Positions 43,389-51,826 of a stretch of DNA of 64,000 bases are shown here, piece after piece. The position numbers and the translations under genes were made by a program. Below the pieces are notes generated by a model. It searched no databases. It saw nothing but the letters and a program-made list of their open reading frames with translations, and was not told the DNA's origin. Position 1 is the stretch's first letter, and every line of letters starts with the position of its first letter. The stretch covers positions 123,660-187,659 of the forward strand of contig NZ_BJMN01000019.1 in NCBI RefSeq assembly GCF_006539185.1. Reading direction: 5' to 3'. Origin of the DNA: Streptomyces gardneri. GTDB lineage: Bacteria; Actinomycetota; Actinomycetes; Streptomycetales; Streptomycetaceae.

Positions 43389-45323
43389 GTGACACCCCGC
43401 TTCGCCCTGTTCCGACGCGCGGCCACCGGCCTCGCGGCCTCTTCCTTGCTCCTCCTAGGCACCCTCACCCCCAACGCCGCCGCGGACACGGGGACGGCGC
43501 CGCCCCCGGTCCTCACCGGCGCCCAGCTCGCCGCCTCGTGGACCGCCCCCCTGTCGACCCGGGACCGATACGTCGTCGACGCGGACGGCGACCGGTTCAA
43601 GCTCAAGTCCGGAAACTGGGCCGGCGCCCAGGGCACCTGGCAGGGCAGCGGCGACGTCGGCGACGTCGCCAACCACCAGGCGCGGCAGATGTCGCACAAC
43701 ATCCCGCTCGGCCTGGACCGGAAGCCGATCGCCGACATCCTGGCCGACTTCCACGCCCTGGGCCTGAACAGCATCCGGCTGCCCTTCGCCAACGCGATGA
43801 TCCGCGACACGAGCGTCGTCCCGGACTCGGCCGTGGCCGCCAACCCCCAGCTCAAGGGCAAGACCCCGCTCCAGGTGCTCGACGCCGTCGTCGCGGCCAT
43901 GACCACCGACGGCTTCGCCGTCATCCTCAACAACCACACCACCAGCTACCGCTTCTGCTGCGGCCTGGACGGCAACGAGCGCTGGAACAGCGGCCAGTCC
44001 ACCCAGCAGTGGATCGACGACTGGGTGTTCCTGGTGAAGCGCTACCAGGCGGACAAGCGGGTCGTCGGAGCCGATCTGCGCAACGAGGTACGCCGCGACA
44101 CCTGGAACGACCCGAACTGGGGCTGGGGCAACGACCACGACCTCAACAAGGCCATGGAGGAAGCGGGCAACAAGATCCTGCAGGCCGCCCCGGACATGCT
44201 CGTCGTCATGGAGGGCATCAACTGGCAGGGCATTCCCACCGACCTGACGCCCCACGGCCGCCCGACGTTGACTCCCGTCGCGACCCTGTCGAACACCCTG
44301 ATCCGTTCCGACAAGCTCGTCTACGCGGCCCACTTCTACGGCTACACGGGGCCGAACCACACCGGCGCCACCGGCACGGGCGAGACGCACGACCCGCGCT
44401 ACGAGGAGTTCACCCCCGCACAGCTCGCCCAGGTCGTCGACGACCAGGCGCTGTTCGTCACCCGGTCCGGCCAGCACTTCACCGCACCGGTGTGGATCAG
44501 CGAGTTCGGCGCCGCCGGGCGCGGGGAGATCGACGCCAAGGAACGCGCCTGGTTCACCCACTTCACCGACATCCTGGTCAAGAACGACACCGACTTCGCC
44601 ATCTGGCCCCTCGTCGGCTGGACCGACCCGAACGGCATCCCGCAGGACAACTGGGCCCTGGTCAACTACAGCGCGAACGGCACCCGGCTCGGTGTCATGG
44701 ACGCCGGTGACTGGCGTGCCACCGACTGGAACAAGCTCGTGAACGCCCCCGGCAGGAGCGGCCGGATCGCCCCTGCCCCGCGCTGGAACATGCTCAACCT
44801 CGACTACGCCGACTACGACGTCTCCGCCACCATGCTGGCGAAGCCGGACTGGTCCCCGGGCAACCGCAAGGGCAACTGCCCGGACACCCAGAGGCTGGTC
44901 GGCCTCGGCCGCAGTGGCGGCCGGGGCCTGTGCACCGACGCCGGGCAGCCGGCCAAGGCGAGCGGCCCCTGGACCGTCGTGACCGACGAGCGGTTCGTCA
45001 CCGGGGGCGACTGGGCGAGCGGCTACAACAAGCTCCAGTGCCCCGACCGCACCTTCGCGGTCGGCTACAGCACGCGCAACAACGCCATGTCGGCCCTGCT
45101 GTGCGCGCCCGCCACCGCCTCCCTCCCCACCACCGGCCGCGTGCTCTGGTTCGACCAGGGCGACAACCGGCCCGCCACCGGCGGCTCGAACGCCAGCGAC
45201 TGGGCACCGGGCCACTACAAGGGCCAGTGCGCCGACGGCGAGTACCTCGCCGGCGTCGCCTTCACCTGGAAGTGGAACCACGGCGGCGTCCCCGACGCCC
45301 TGCTGTGCCGCCCGCTCGCCTAG
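43389..45323 (+). CDS. Secreted GH5-family cellulase/mannanase with triple Cys-repeat domain
   Basis: 644 aa from GTG 43389, with AAGGAG 5 bases upstream. Sec signal peptide ending AAA-DTG (~residue 33). Catalytic barrel with the GH5 marks SIRLPFANAM, acid/base E233 (ADLRNE) and nucleophile E372 (VWISEFG). After ~residue 480 come three repeats of the form DW-x2-G-x2-K-x2-C ... LC (488-515, 541-572, 604-640), each bracketed by two Cys, suggesting three disulfide-closed beta units that bind carbohydrate. Probably a cellulase or mannanase. Mannan would fit the neighbouring alpha-galactosidase (galactomannan), but that is inference. Confidence 0.86.
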   Translation: MTPRFALFRRAATGLAASSLLLLGTLTPNAAADTGTAPPPVLTGAQLAASWTAPLSTRDRYVVDADGDRFKLKSGNWAGAQGTWQGSGDVGDVANHQARQMSHNIPLGLDRKPIADILADFHALGLNSIRLPFANAMIRDTSVVPDSAVAANPQLKGKTPLQVLDAVVAAMTTDGFAVILNNHTTSYRFCCGLDGNERWNSGQSTQQWIDDWVFLVKRYQADKRVVGADLRNEVRRDTWNDPNWGWGNDHDLNKAMEEAGNKILQAAPDMLVVMEGINWQGIPTDLTPHGRPTLTPVATLSNTLIRSDKLVYAAHFYGYTGPNHTGATGTGETHDPRYEEFTPAQLAQVVDDQALFVTRSGQHFTAPVWISEFGAAGRGEIDAKERAWFTHFTDILVKNDTDFAIWPLVGWTDPNGIPQDNWALVNYSANGTRLGVMDAGDWRATDWNKLVNAPGRSGRIAPAPRWNMLNLDYADYDVSATMLAKPDWSPGNRKGNCPDTQRLVGLGRSGGRGLCTDAGQPAKASGPWTVVTDERFVTGGDWASGYNKLQCPDRTFAVGYSTRNNAMSALLCAPATASLPTTGRVLWFDQGDNRPATGGSNASDWAPGHYKGQCADGEYLAGVAFTWKWNHGGVPDALLCRPLA

Positions 45324-45361
45324 GGAAACCCCCGAGAACCGACCGCACCATCCTCGTCCGT

Positions 45362-45400
45362 ACGTCCCCGCGCCCGTCCTCAGGGCGGGCGCGGGGACGT
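45362..45400 (+). terminator. Terminator-like hairpin after the GH5 gene
   Basis: 15-bp perfect stem (45362-45376 with 45386-45400) and a 9-base loop, 39 bases after the GH5 stop. Confidence 0.75.
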
Positions 45401-45439
45401 CACCGTCCTCACCCGAGCCCACCACCAGGGAGCACCCCC

Positions 45440-46120
45440 GTGCCCGTGCGCACCGAACTCCGAGCGGTCCTCTTCGACATGGACGGCACACTCGTCGACA
45501 CCGAGCGTCTCTGGCGGCGGACGGTCGAGGAGGAAGCCGTCGGACGGGGCATCGCCCTCACGGACGCCGACCTCGCGTTCGTGCTCGGCCGCGCCGTCGA
45601 GGACTGCGCCGCGCACCTCGCCGCCCGCGCGGAGGGCCGCGGGGACGGTCGCGGGGAGGCGGCGGCGATCGGCGACTCGCTGGAGCGCCGCTTCACGGAC
45701 CTCGTACGCGGGCAGGTCGTCCCCCTTCCCGGGGCCGTGGAACTCCTCGCGGAGATCCACGCGGCCGGCATCCCCGCGGCACTGGTCTCGGCCTCGCCGC
45801 GGCAGGTCGTGGACACCGTCCTCGACGCGCTGGGCCGGCACTGGTTCACGGTGACCGTCGCGGCGGGCGAGACCGCGCGCACCAAGCCGTATCCCGACCC
45901 CTACCTGGCGGCCCTGACCGCCCTCGGCGCCGCCCCGGCCTCCTGCGTCGCCGTCGAGGACACCCCGACGGGCATCGCCTCGGCGGAGGGAGCCGGCTGC
46001 GGGGTCGTGGCCGTCCCGGCGCTCACCACCACCATCACCCCGGCGCCGCGCCGCACCGTGGTCCGCAGCCTGCTGGACGTGGACGTGGCCCTGCTCCGGG
46101 GAGTCGTCGCGACGCGGTGA
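45440..46120 (+). CDS. HAD-family phosphatase (beta-phosphoglucomutase/GPP-like)
   Basis: 226 aa from GTG 45440, with AGGGAG 8 bases upstream. HAD motif I VLFDMDGTLVDTE (D13 nucleophile, D15), motif II VSASPRQV, motif III TKPYPDPYLAAL and motif IV VAVEDTPTGIASAEGAG. The alpha-helical cap of subfamily I lies between motifs I and II. It dephosphorylates a small sugar phosphate or similar metabolite. Separated from the GH5 gene by a terminator. Confidence 0.87.
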   Translation: MPVRTELRAVLFDMDGTLVDTERLWRRTVEEEAVGRGIALTDADLAFVLGRAVEDCAAHLAARAEGRGDGRGEAAAIGDSLERRFTDLVRGQVVPLPGAVELLAEIHAAGIPAALVSASPRQVVDTVLDALGRHWFTVTVAAGETARTKPYPDPYLAALTALGAAPASCVAVEDTPTGIASAEGAGCGVVAVPALTTTITPAPRRTVVRSLLDVDVALLRGVVATR

Positions 46121-46160
46121 GGGAGCCGTGCGCGAGCAGCGGGCCGGGAGCGCTCCGGTG

Positions 46161-46194
46161 TCAGCGCCGGGCTCAGCGCCGGGCTCAGTGCCGG
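46161..46194. repeat. Short tandem repeat between convergent genes
   Basis: Three head-to-tail copies of the 12-mer TCAGCGCCGGGC, the last one truncated and with one change (46161-46172, 46173-46184, 46185-46194), in the 76-base gap between the HAD and LysR genes. Confidence 0.7.
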
Positions 46195-46196
46195 TC

Positions 46197-47135
46197 TTAC
46201 GCGGCCGGCGCGGCCGACGAGGGCGGCTCGGGCAGCCAATCGCGAGCGGGGTCGTACTCGAGCCATCGGCTGCGGCCCGCTTCCGCGGCGCAGGCCGCCG
46301 TGAGGCCGCTCAGCCCCGGGTGCCCGCTGCCGGTGCGCCACAGCAGCGACCAGGCGTACAGCGGTGTGGGGTCGACGAGCGGGACCGAGCGGAGCCCGGG
46401 GATCTCCGGAAGGGGCACGTCGGCGGGCAGCAGCGTGAAGCGCCGCGGGTCCGCCGCCACCTCGCCGAGGAGGTGGGCGAGGCCCAGGTTGACACTCGTA
46501 CCCGTGTCGCGGATGCCGAACCTGTCGGCGAACCGGTGGAGGAAGTCGAGCCGGTCCAGCGCACCGGGTGCCCACAGCACGCTGCCGCGCAGCCGGTCCG
46601 GGCGCAACGCCGGTTCGGCCGCGAGCGGGTGGTCCGCGCCGAGCACGACGTCGACCGGTTCGAGGCGGACCAGGCGGTGTGTCAGACCGGCGTGCAGCGG
46701 AGGGTGGACCCGGCCGAAGGCCGCGTCGATGTCGCCGCGCAGCAGGGCGTTCGTCACCGACGGCAGGTCGCGCCCGTGCCCCGATACCAACTCCCCGGCC
46801 TCTCCCGCGACCTGGGCCAAGGTCCTCATCGGCGCGTAGAGGTGCCCCCAGACATCGACGCGCAGGGGGCGGTCGTCGCCCACCGCCGCCGCGACCGCGC
46901 TGTCGGCGGCGGTCAGCGCCTGCCGGGCGGGCGGGAGGAAACGCCGTCCGGCGGGGGTGAGGTGCACGCCGTTGCCGCCGCGCTCGAACAGCCGGGTACC
47001 GAGCAGCGACTCCAGCCGCGCGATCCGCTTGGACAGCGCCTGCTGGGAGACGCCTAGCGTCCCGGCGGCTCTCCCGAAGTGCAGTTCCTCGGCGGTGCGT
47101 ACAAAGGCACGGACCTGTGCCATGTCGAGATCCAC
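46197..47135 (-). CDS. LysR-family transcriptional regulator
   Basis: 312 aa from GTG 47135; ATG 47123, GTG 47144 and ATG 47147 are possible starts. LysR helix-turn-helix at the N-terminus (LHFGRAAGTLGVSQQALSKRIARLESLLGTRLFERG) and an effector domain with VDVVLGADHPLA. It is divergent from the oxidoreductase operon with a 90-base gap containing a palindrome, so it probably controls that operon and itself. Confidence 0.9.
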   Translation of the reverse strand: MDLDMAQVRAFVRTAEELHFGRAAGTLGVSQQALSKRIARLESLLGTRLFERGGNGVHLTPAGRRFLPPARQALTAADSAVAAAVGDDRPLRVDVWGHLYAPMRTLAQVAGEAGELVSGHGRDLPSVTNALLRGDIDAAFGRVHPPLHAGLTHRLVRLEPVDVVLGADHPLAAEPALRPDRLRGSVLWAPGALDRLDFLHRFADRFGIRDTGTSVNLGLAHLLGEVAADPRRFTLLPADVPLPEIPGLRSVPLVDPTPLYAWSLLWRTGSGHPGLSGLTAACAAEAGRSRWLEYDPARDWLPEPPSSAAPAA

Positions 47136-47151
47136 AGCTCTCACCATAGGT

Positions 47152-47168
47152 GACAACCAAGTGTTGTC
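47152..47168. promoter_or_regulatory. LysR-type operator candidate
   Basis: GACAAC-CAAGT-GTTGTC, a perfect 6-5-6 palindrome 17 bases upstream of the LysR start and 57 bases before the divergent oxidoreductase gene. A further GTTGT half-site lies ~20 bases on. Size and place fit a LysR recognition site. Confidence 0.6.
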
Positions 47169-47224
47169 GGCATCGTCCGTCTGTTGTTGGCCCGCGGGAC
47201 GGGCGCGGGGGTTGCATCGTGCCC

Positions 47225-48145
47225 ATGCGAAGACTGATTCCCACGGGGGAGGCGGCGCGTCCGGTCGCCTTCGCCGAACTCCCCCAGCCCGTCCCCGAGC
47301 CCGGTGAGGCGCTGGTCAAGGTCGAGGCGTTCTCGCCGAACCGCGGCGAGACGTTCCTCCTCGAACACCCCCGGCCCGGACTGCTCCCGGGCAAGGACGT
47401 CGCGGGCCTCGTCGTGCAGGAGGCAGCCGACGGTACGGGCCCCGCCATCGGCACCCGCGTGGTCGGGCACCCCGCGCACGGCGGCTGGGCCGAGTACGCC
47501 GCCGTGCCCACGCACTCCCTCGCCGTCCTCCCGGACGGCCTCGGCAGCGTACGGGCGGCGGCCCTGCCGCTGGCCGGGATCACCGCCCTGCGCCTGCTGC
47601 GCACGGCCGGTTCGCCGGCGGGCCTGCGCGTCCTGCTGACCGGCGCCTCCGGCGGGGTCGGCCACTACGTCACCGAGCTGGCGGTGGGCGCCGGAGCCGA
47701 GGTGACCGCCGTGACGGCCACACCCGCGCGGGGCGAGCGGCTCGCCGAGCTGGGCGCTCGGGTCGTGCACGACGTGGCGGCGGCCCAGGGGCCGTTCGAC
47801 ATCGTGCTGGAGTCCACGGGAGGGCCGGACCTGCCGGTCGCGCTCTCGAAGGTACGCCCGGGCGGCACGCTCGTCTGGTTCGGCCAGGCCAGCCGCACCC
47901 CGGTGACGCTCGACTTCTTCCGGCTGCTCGGCGGGCCCGAACGCGTCACGATCCGGCACTTCCACTACGCGGGCGCGCCGTACGCCTCGGATCTCGCGGC
48001 CCTGGTCGGCCTCGTGGAGCGCGGCCGGCTGCACCCGGAGATCGGCCGGATCGCCGACTGGACCGAAACGGCCAAGACCCTGGTCGACCTGCGGGAGCGC
48101 AGGATCCGGGGCAAGGCCGTCCTGCTGACGGGAGAGACACGATGA
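47225..48145 (+). CDS. Zinc-binding-type (quinone oxidoreductase-like) dehydrogenase
   Basis: 306 aa from ATG 47225 (GTG 47219 is possible). Medium-chain dehydrogenase fold without zinc-ligand Cys: GroES-like half with LPGKDVAGLVV, then the NADPH site LLTGASGGVGHYVTELAV (~residues 137-155). These are NADPH-dependent quinone or enone reductases. It overlaps the hydrolase gene by ATGA and begins the three-gene unit facing the LysR gene. Confidence 0.88.
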   Translation: MRRLIPTGEAARPVAFAELPQPVPEPGEALVKVEAFSPNRGETFLLEHPRPGLLPGKDVAGLVVQEAADGTGPAIGTRVVGHPAHGGWAEYAAVPTHSLAVLPDGLGSVRAAALPLAGITALRLLRTAGSPAGLRVLLTGASGGVGHYVTELAVGAGAEVTAVTATPARGERLAELGARVVHDVAAAQGPFDIVLESTGGPDLPVALSKVRPGGTLVWFGQASRTPVTLDFFRLLGGPERVTIRHFHYAGAPYASDLAALVGLVERGRLHPEIGRIADWTETAKTLVDLRERRIRGKAVLLTGETR

Positions 48146-49140
48146 GCGCAGTCGAGTTCGCCGCCGCCCAGTGGACCCGGGCCACCGGCGCGGGCGTCGA
48201 CCCCCACGAGTACCGCCGGGTCACCGACGGTCTCACCTCCGTCGCCGACTGGGGCCCGTCCTTCGTGGGCACGGGACTCGCGTACCTGGAGCGCGCGGAG
48301 GGCGCGGGATCGTCCGTCACGACGGGGGAGTACCTGCTGACGGCGGCCAGGTGGTTCCACCTCGCCACCCTCGCGCCGTCCGCGGAGGCGGCCGGCCGGT
48401 CCGCCGCCGCGGCGGCGGACCGGGCCCTGGGCCGGGCTCTGGAGATACGGGAGCCCGGTGCGCGGCGGCTGACCGGTGAGGGATTCACCGGCTGGCTGCG
48501 CGGCCCCGCCGACGCCCCCGGCACCGTGGTCGTCGTCCCCGGCCTCGACTCGGCCAAGGAGGAGTTCCTCGATCTCGTGGACGCGCTGCTGGCCAGAGGC
48601 CTCGCGGTGTTCGCGATGGACGGCCCCGGGCAGGGGGTCCTCGCGGCCACCACGACCCTGACGGCGGACTACGAGCGGGTCGTGGGCCGGGTCGTCGACG
48701 CGCTGGGTGTGGCGTCCGTCGGGCTCGTCGGCCTCAGCCTGGGCGGCTATTTCGCCGCCCGCAGCGCGGCGTTGGAGCCGCGCGTCGCGGCGGTCGCCAC
48801 GGTCAGCGGGCCTCTCCGCCTGGACTGGGCGGAACTGCCGCAGCCCGTACGGGACATCATGGCGCGACGCTGCGGAGGGGCGGGCGCGGCACGGGAGTTC
48901 GCCGGCCGCGTGGACCTCACCGACCTCGCGCCCCGCATCGAGGCCCCGCTGCTGGTCGTGGACGGAGGCCAGGACGTCATCCCGGGCGTGACGAACGGCG
49001 AACCCCTGGCGCGTCTCGCCCCGCACGGCACCTACCTGTCCGTCCCGCACGGCGACCATCTCCTCGGCAACGCGCGCCCCGACTGGATGCCCCACCTCAC
49101 CGACCACATCACGCACACCCTGATCGGAGCGCGGGCATGA
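48142..49140 (+). CDS. Alpha/beta hydrolase (FrsA/DHPON-hydrolase-like)
   Basis: 332 aa. A long helical N-terminal cap (~1-115) precedes the alpha/beta-hydrolase core: VVVVPGLDSAKEEF (oxyanion loop), the elbow GLSLGG with nucleophile S199, LLVVDGGQDVI (acid) and VPHGDHLLGN (His). This N-cap arrangement is that of 2,6-dihydroxypseudooxynicotine hydrolase and related C-C hydrolases. It overlaps both neighbours by ATGA, so it shares a pathway with the dehydrogenase and SDR; the pathway is not identified. Confidence 0.85.
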   Translation: MSAVEFAAAQWTRATGAGVDPHEYRRVTDGLTSVADWGPSFVGTGLAYLERAEGAGSSVTTGEYLLTAARWFHLATLAPSAEAAGRSAAAAADRALGRALEIREPGARRLTGEGFTGWLRGPADAPGTVVVVPGLDSAKEEFLDLVDALLARGLAVFAMDGPGQGVLAATTTLTADYERVVGRVVDALGVASVGLVGLSLGGYFAARSAALEPRVAAVATVSGPLRLDWAELPQPVRDIMARRCGGAGAAREFAGRVDLTDLAPRIEAPLLVVDGGQDVIPGVTNGEPLARLAPHGTYLSVPHGDHLLGNARPDWMPHLTDHITHTLIGARA

Positions 49141-49883
49141 ACCGCTTCACCGGGAAGACCGTCCTCGTCACGGGCGGAACCAGCGGCATGGGCCTGGCCA
49201 CCGCACACCGCCTCATCGCCGAGGGCGCCCACGTCGTCGTCACGGGCCGCACGCGAGCCCGGGTGGACGCCGCCGTCCACCGGCTCGGCCCCGGCGCATC
49301 GGGCGTCGTGGCCGACGTCGCCGACCTCGGCGCGGTGGACGCCATGGTGGAGACGGTCCGCGAGCGTCACGGTCGCCTCGACAGCCTCTTCGTGAACGCG
49401 GGAACCGGCGTCTTCCTGCCGTTCGAGGAGGTCACCGAGCCGGAGTTCGACCTGGGCGTGGACGTCAACCTCAAGGGGGTGTTCTTCACGATCCAGAAGT
49501 CGCTGCCGCTGCTGGCGGACGGAGGCTCGATCGTCATCAACGCGTCCTGGACCCTCCACCGGGGGAACAGCGTCCTCACCCTGTACTCGGCGACCAAGGC
49601 CGCCGTGCACAATCTGGCCCGGACCCTCGCCGCCGCGCTCGCGCCGCGCGGCATCCGCGTCAACTCCGTCAGCCCCGGCTACATCGACACCCCGATGTAC
49701 CCCGCCGCCGCGCTGAGCACGGTGGAGTCGGAAGCGCTGACCGGCCGGATCGTCGCCGGCCGCTTCGGACGCCCCGAGGAGGTCGCCGCGGCCGTGGCGT
49801 TCCTCGCCTCGACCGACGCGTCCTACGTCAACGGCCAGGACCTCGTGATCGACGGCGGGCTGCTGGGAGCCGTCCCCGCCTGA
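49137..49883 (+). CDS. SDR-family oxidoreductase
   Basis: 248 aa classical short-chain dehydrogenase: cofactor loop VTGGTSGMG (11-19), NAG (87-89), catalytic S137, Y150 and K154 (YSATK) and PGYIDTP. The Arg after the second beta strand (TGRTRAR) suggests NADP(H). Last gene of the LysR-facing operon, followed by a strong hairpin. Confidence 0.9.
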   Translation: MNRFTGKTVLVTGGTSGMGLATAHRLIAEGAHVVVTGRTRARVDAAVHRLGPGASGVVADVADLGAVDAMVETVRERHGRLDSLFVNAGTGVFLPFEEVTEPEFDLGVDVNLKGVFFTIQKSLPLLADGGSIVINASWTLHRGNSVLTLYSATKAAVHNLARTLAAALAPRGIRVNSVSPGYIDTPMYPAAALSTVESEALTGRIVAGRFGRPEEVAAAVAFLASTDASYVNGQDLVIDGGLLGAVPA

Positions 49884-49957
49884 CGACCGGCGCCCGTCCG
49901 CTCACGCGGTCGGTCCTGCCCCTCTCGGGGCGGCGACCAGCATCGTCGACGGGCGAG

Positions 49958-49989
49958 GACTGCCGGATCACGGCAATGATCCGGCAGTC
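49958..49989 (+). terminator. Terminator-like hairpin after the SDR operon
   Basis: 12-bp perfect stem (49958-49969 with 49978-49989) and an 8-base loop, 75 bases after the SDR stop. The remaining ~80 bases before the next gene show nothing else. Confidence 0.65.
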
Positions 49990-50072
49990 GACGGGATGTC
50001 ATGATGATGCGACCGGACTGGCGAAAGCGCGTTCGATGCCGGAAGCCGGAAGAACCATCAGGGGGAGACAGC

Positions 50073-50297
50073 ATGGCCAAGCATGTGCACGCGGCGGTCG
50101 GGGAGAAGAAGGTCCAGTGCCTCATCTGCGGCGGGGACGTCTTCCGCGAGCGGGAGGTGAAGCTGAACAGCACGGGGATGGAGCTCTTCAACATGGCATG
50201 GGCCAACGAGTCGGCGACCGGCCTCATCTGCCGGTCGTGCGGCTACGTCCACCTGTTCGTCCGAGGGAGCCTGACGCTCTATCGGGCGGAGGGATAG
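50073..50297 (+). CDS. Small zinc-ribbon protein
   Basis: 74 aa from ATG 50073, with GGGGGA upstream. Two CxxC knuckles (C16-x2-C19 and C53-x2-C56) flank a ~33-residue centre (TGMELFNMAWANESATGL), a rubredoxin-like zinc ribbon. Proteins of this size may be nucleic-acid- or protein-binding adaptors. The family is not named with confidence. It stands alone and converges on the GNAT gene. Confidence 0.75.
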   Translation: MAKHVHAAVGEKKVQCLICGGDVFREREVKLNSTGMELFNMAWANESATGLICRSCGYVHLFVRGSLTLYRAEG

Positions 50298-50372
50298 AGC
50301 CTGTCTCCTCGATGCTGCAGGGAGTGTGGCGGCGCCTGGCCGGGTCGAGTGTCGGACACGCTCTCCGGCGGG

Positions 50373-50975
50373 TCAGGCATCCCAGGCGCGAGGACGGTCC
50401 AGCTCTTCCCACTCGGGGCGAAGCAGCGAGAACACGGCGAGGTCGTGGCGGCGGCCGCGGTGGAGGCAGGCGGCGCGGCTGATCCCTTCCCGGGTGAAGC
50501 CGGACTTGGCCAGGACGGCGAGCGCGGGGGCGTTGTCGGTGTGGGTTTCCGCCGTGACCCGATACATCGGGAGTTCGCCGAAGGCGAGGTCCACCAAAGC
50601 ATCGAGGGCGGCGGTGGCGTGACCGTACCCGCGATGCTGGGCGGCGAGCATCAGCTCGACCTGGGCGGTGCCGTTGACGATGTTCTGGCCGGTCAGTGCG
50701 ACGTGGCCGACAGGCGTGCCGTCGTGAGGGAGGATGAGGAAGTCGTCACGGTCGTCGTCCTCGATGTCACGCTCGATGCGCTCACGCACGGCGGTGAGCG
50801 AGCGTGGCCAGATACCCATGTGATGGGCGACCACAGGGTCGGATCGCCAGCTGTGCATGAGCTCCGCGTCGTCCACGTCGAGTACAGCGAGGCCGACGGA
50901 CTTGGCCCGCCAGGCAAGCTCCCTTTCGACCTCTGCGTTCTGCTCGTCGTCTGCCGTTCTGATGTCTTCGGTCAT
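50373..50975 (-). CDS. GNAT-family N-acetyltransferase (RimJ/RimL-like)
   Basis: 200 aa. GNAT core with beta-4/alpha-3 acetyl-CoA loop LAAQHRGYGHATAAL (~residues 109-123), then YRVTAETHTDNAPALAVLAKSGFTREG, typical of RimJ/RimL-type ribosomal or small-molecule acetyltransferases. The acceptor is unknown. Single gene. Confidence 0.86.
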   Translation of the reverse strand: MTEDIRTADDEQNAEVERELAWRAKSVGLAVLDVDDAELMHSWRSDPVVAHHMGIWPRSLTAVRERIERDIEDDDRDDFLILPHDGTPVGHVALTGQNIVNGTAQVELMLAAQHRGYGHATAALDALVDLAFGELPMYRVTAETHTDNAPALAVLAKSGFTREGISRAACLHRGRRHDLAVFSLLRPEWEELDRPRAWDA

Positions 50976-51088
50976 GGGCGGATGCTAGGGGTGTATCAGG
51001 GCCGGGACCACCGTGTTTCTCCGCTCGACAGCGCCCGGCCAGGCCGCGATCGGATGATCCGAAGGGAGCGGCCTGATGCGCGGACTCC

Positions 51089-51623
51089 TCAGGCAGGCCG
51101 GCACGACCGACGCCGGAGGCAGGTGGCGGCCGCGGCGGCGAGGACGGTGCCGAGTGTCGCCCATGTGACCGGGAGGGTCCAGAGGGTGGGGTCGAGCTGG
51201 CGCGCGAGGACGAAGACGCCCATGACGACCACGAGCCAGCCGAACGCCCTGCGCAGCACGTCCTGGGGGACGCGCCCCGCGATCCGGCCGCCTACCAGGC
51301 TGCCCACCACCGCGGTGACCGTCACCGTCAGGGCGAGCGGCCAGTCGACCGCCGCGCCCGACAGGTGCCCGGCGAGGCCGGCGAAGGAGTTCATCGCGAT
51401 GACGAGGATCGAGGTCCGCGAGCTCCAGGTGGCCGGCCACGAAGTCGGCGTGGAAGTGGGTGTTGACGACGCCGACCACGGTGAGGCCGTGCGCGGCGGC
51501 GTCGGCCACGTACTCCGAGACGTCCCGGCGCGGGTCACTTACGACCGCCAGCCCGGTCTTCTCGTCGCCGACCATGTACGACGCCTGGGAGAGGCGGTCG
51601 AGGTAGTACTGCGTGAAGAACAC
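51089..51623 (-). pseudogene. Deletion remnant: MBL-fold hydrolase 5' end joined to TauE/SafE exporter 3' end
   Basis: From GTG 51623 (AAGGG 8 bases upstream) the frame encodes ~70 residues of a persulfide-dioxygenase-like metallo-beta-lactamase protein, up to THFHADFVAGHLELAD at ~51415. Immediately after, in a different frame, the sequence becomes the C-terminal ~100 residues of a TauE/SafE sulfite exporter (TSILVIAMNSFAGLAGHL to the stop at 51089). The MBL metal site beyond HxHxD and the N-terminal half of TauE are missing. The join is abrupt, around GCGGACCTCG, as from one deletion across two adjacent genes. Neither product can be functional. Confidence 0.85.
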
Positions 51624-51662
51624 GGCAATCCCTTCGTGAGAACGCGCACCGAGCACCTACGC

Positions 51663-51682
51663 GAATACCCCAGGGGGTATTC
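51663..51682. promoter_or_regulatory. CsoR/CstR-type operator (site A)
   Basis: GAATACCCC-AG-GGGGTATTC, a perfect 9-2-9 palindrome of the ATACCCC..GGGGTAT form recognised by CsoR-family repressors (copper CsoR, persulfide CstR). It lies 40 bases upstream of the broken MBL gene, over its promoter. Confidence 0.8.
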
Positions 51683-51719
51683 ACGAACTCGACCGTAGGC
51701 GGGCTGCGCCGGGAAAGTC

Positions 51720-51739
51720 GAATACCCCCCTTGGGTATC
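51720..51739. promoter_or_regulatory. CsoR/CstR-type operator (site B)
   Basis: A second, less perfect copy: ATACCC-N5-GGGTAT at 51722-51738, 57 bases from site A. The pair frames a divergent regulatory region, but no csoR/cstR gene is next to it. Confidence 0.7.
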
Positions 51740-51826
51740 GAGTGGGATGCGACCCGATGGGTGATGTCCGTGCGGGTCGGCGCTCACCGGGGCGTCGTGC
51801 GCGCGCTCCCGGCCGATACTCCGGCC

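Noticed and set aside
46161..46194. A CRISPR-like array
   Set aside because: The repeats are 12 bases and directly abutting with no spacers; a simple tandem repeat.
51089..51623. A genuine MBL-TauE fusion protein
   Set aside because: The two family segments lie in different frames, both lack essential parts, and the join is abrupt, so a deletion pseudogene explains it better.
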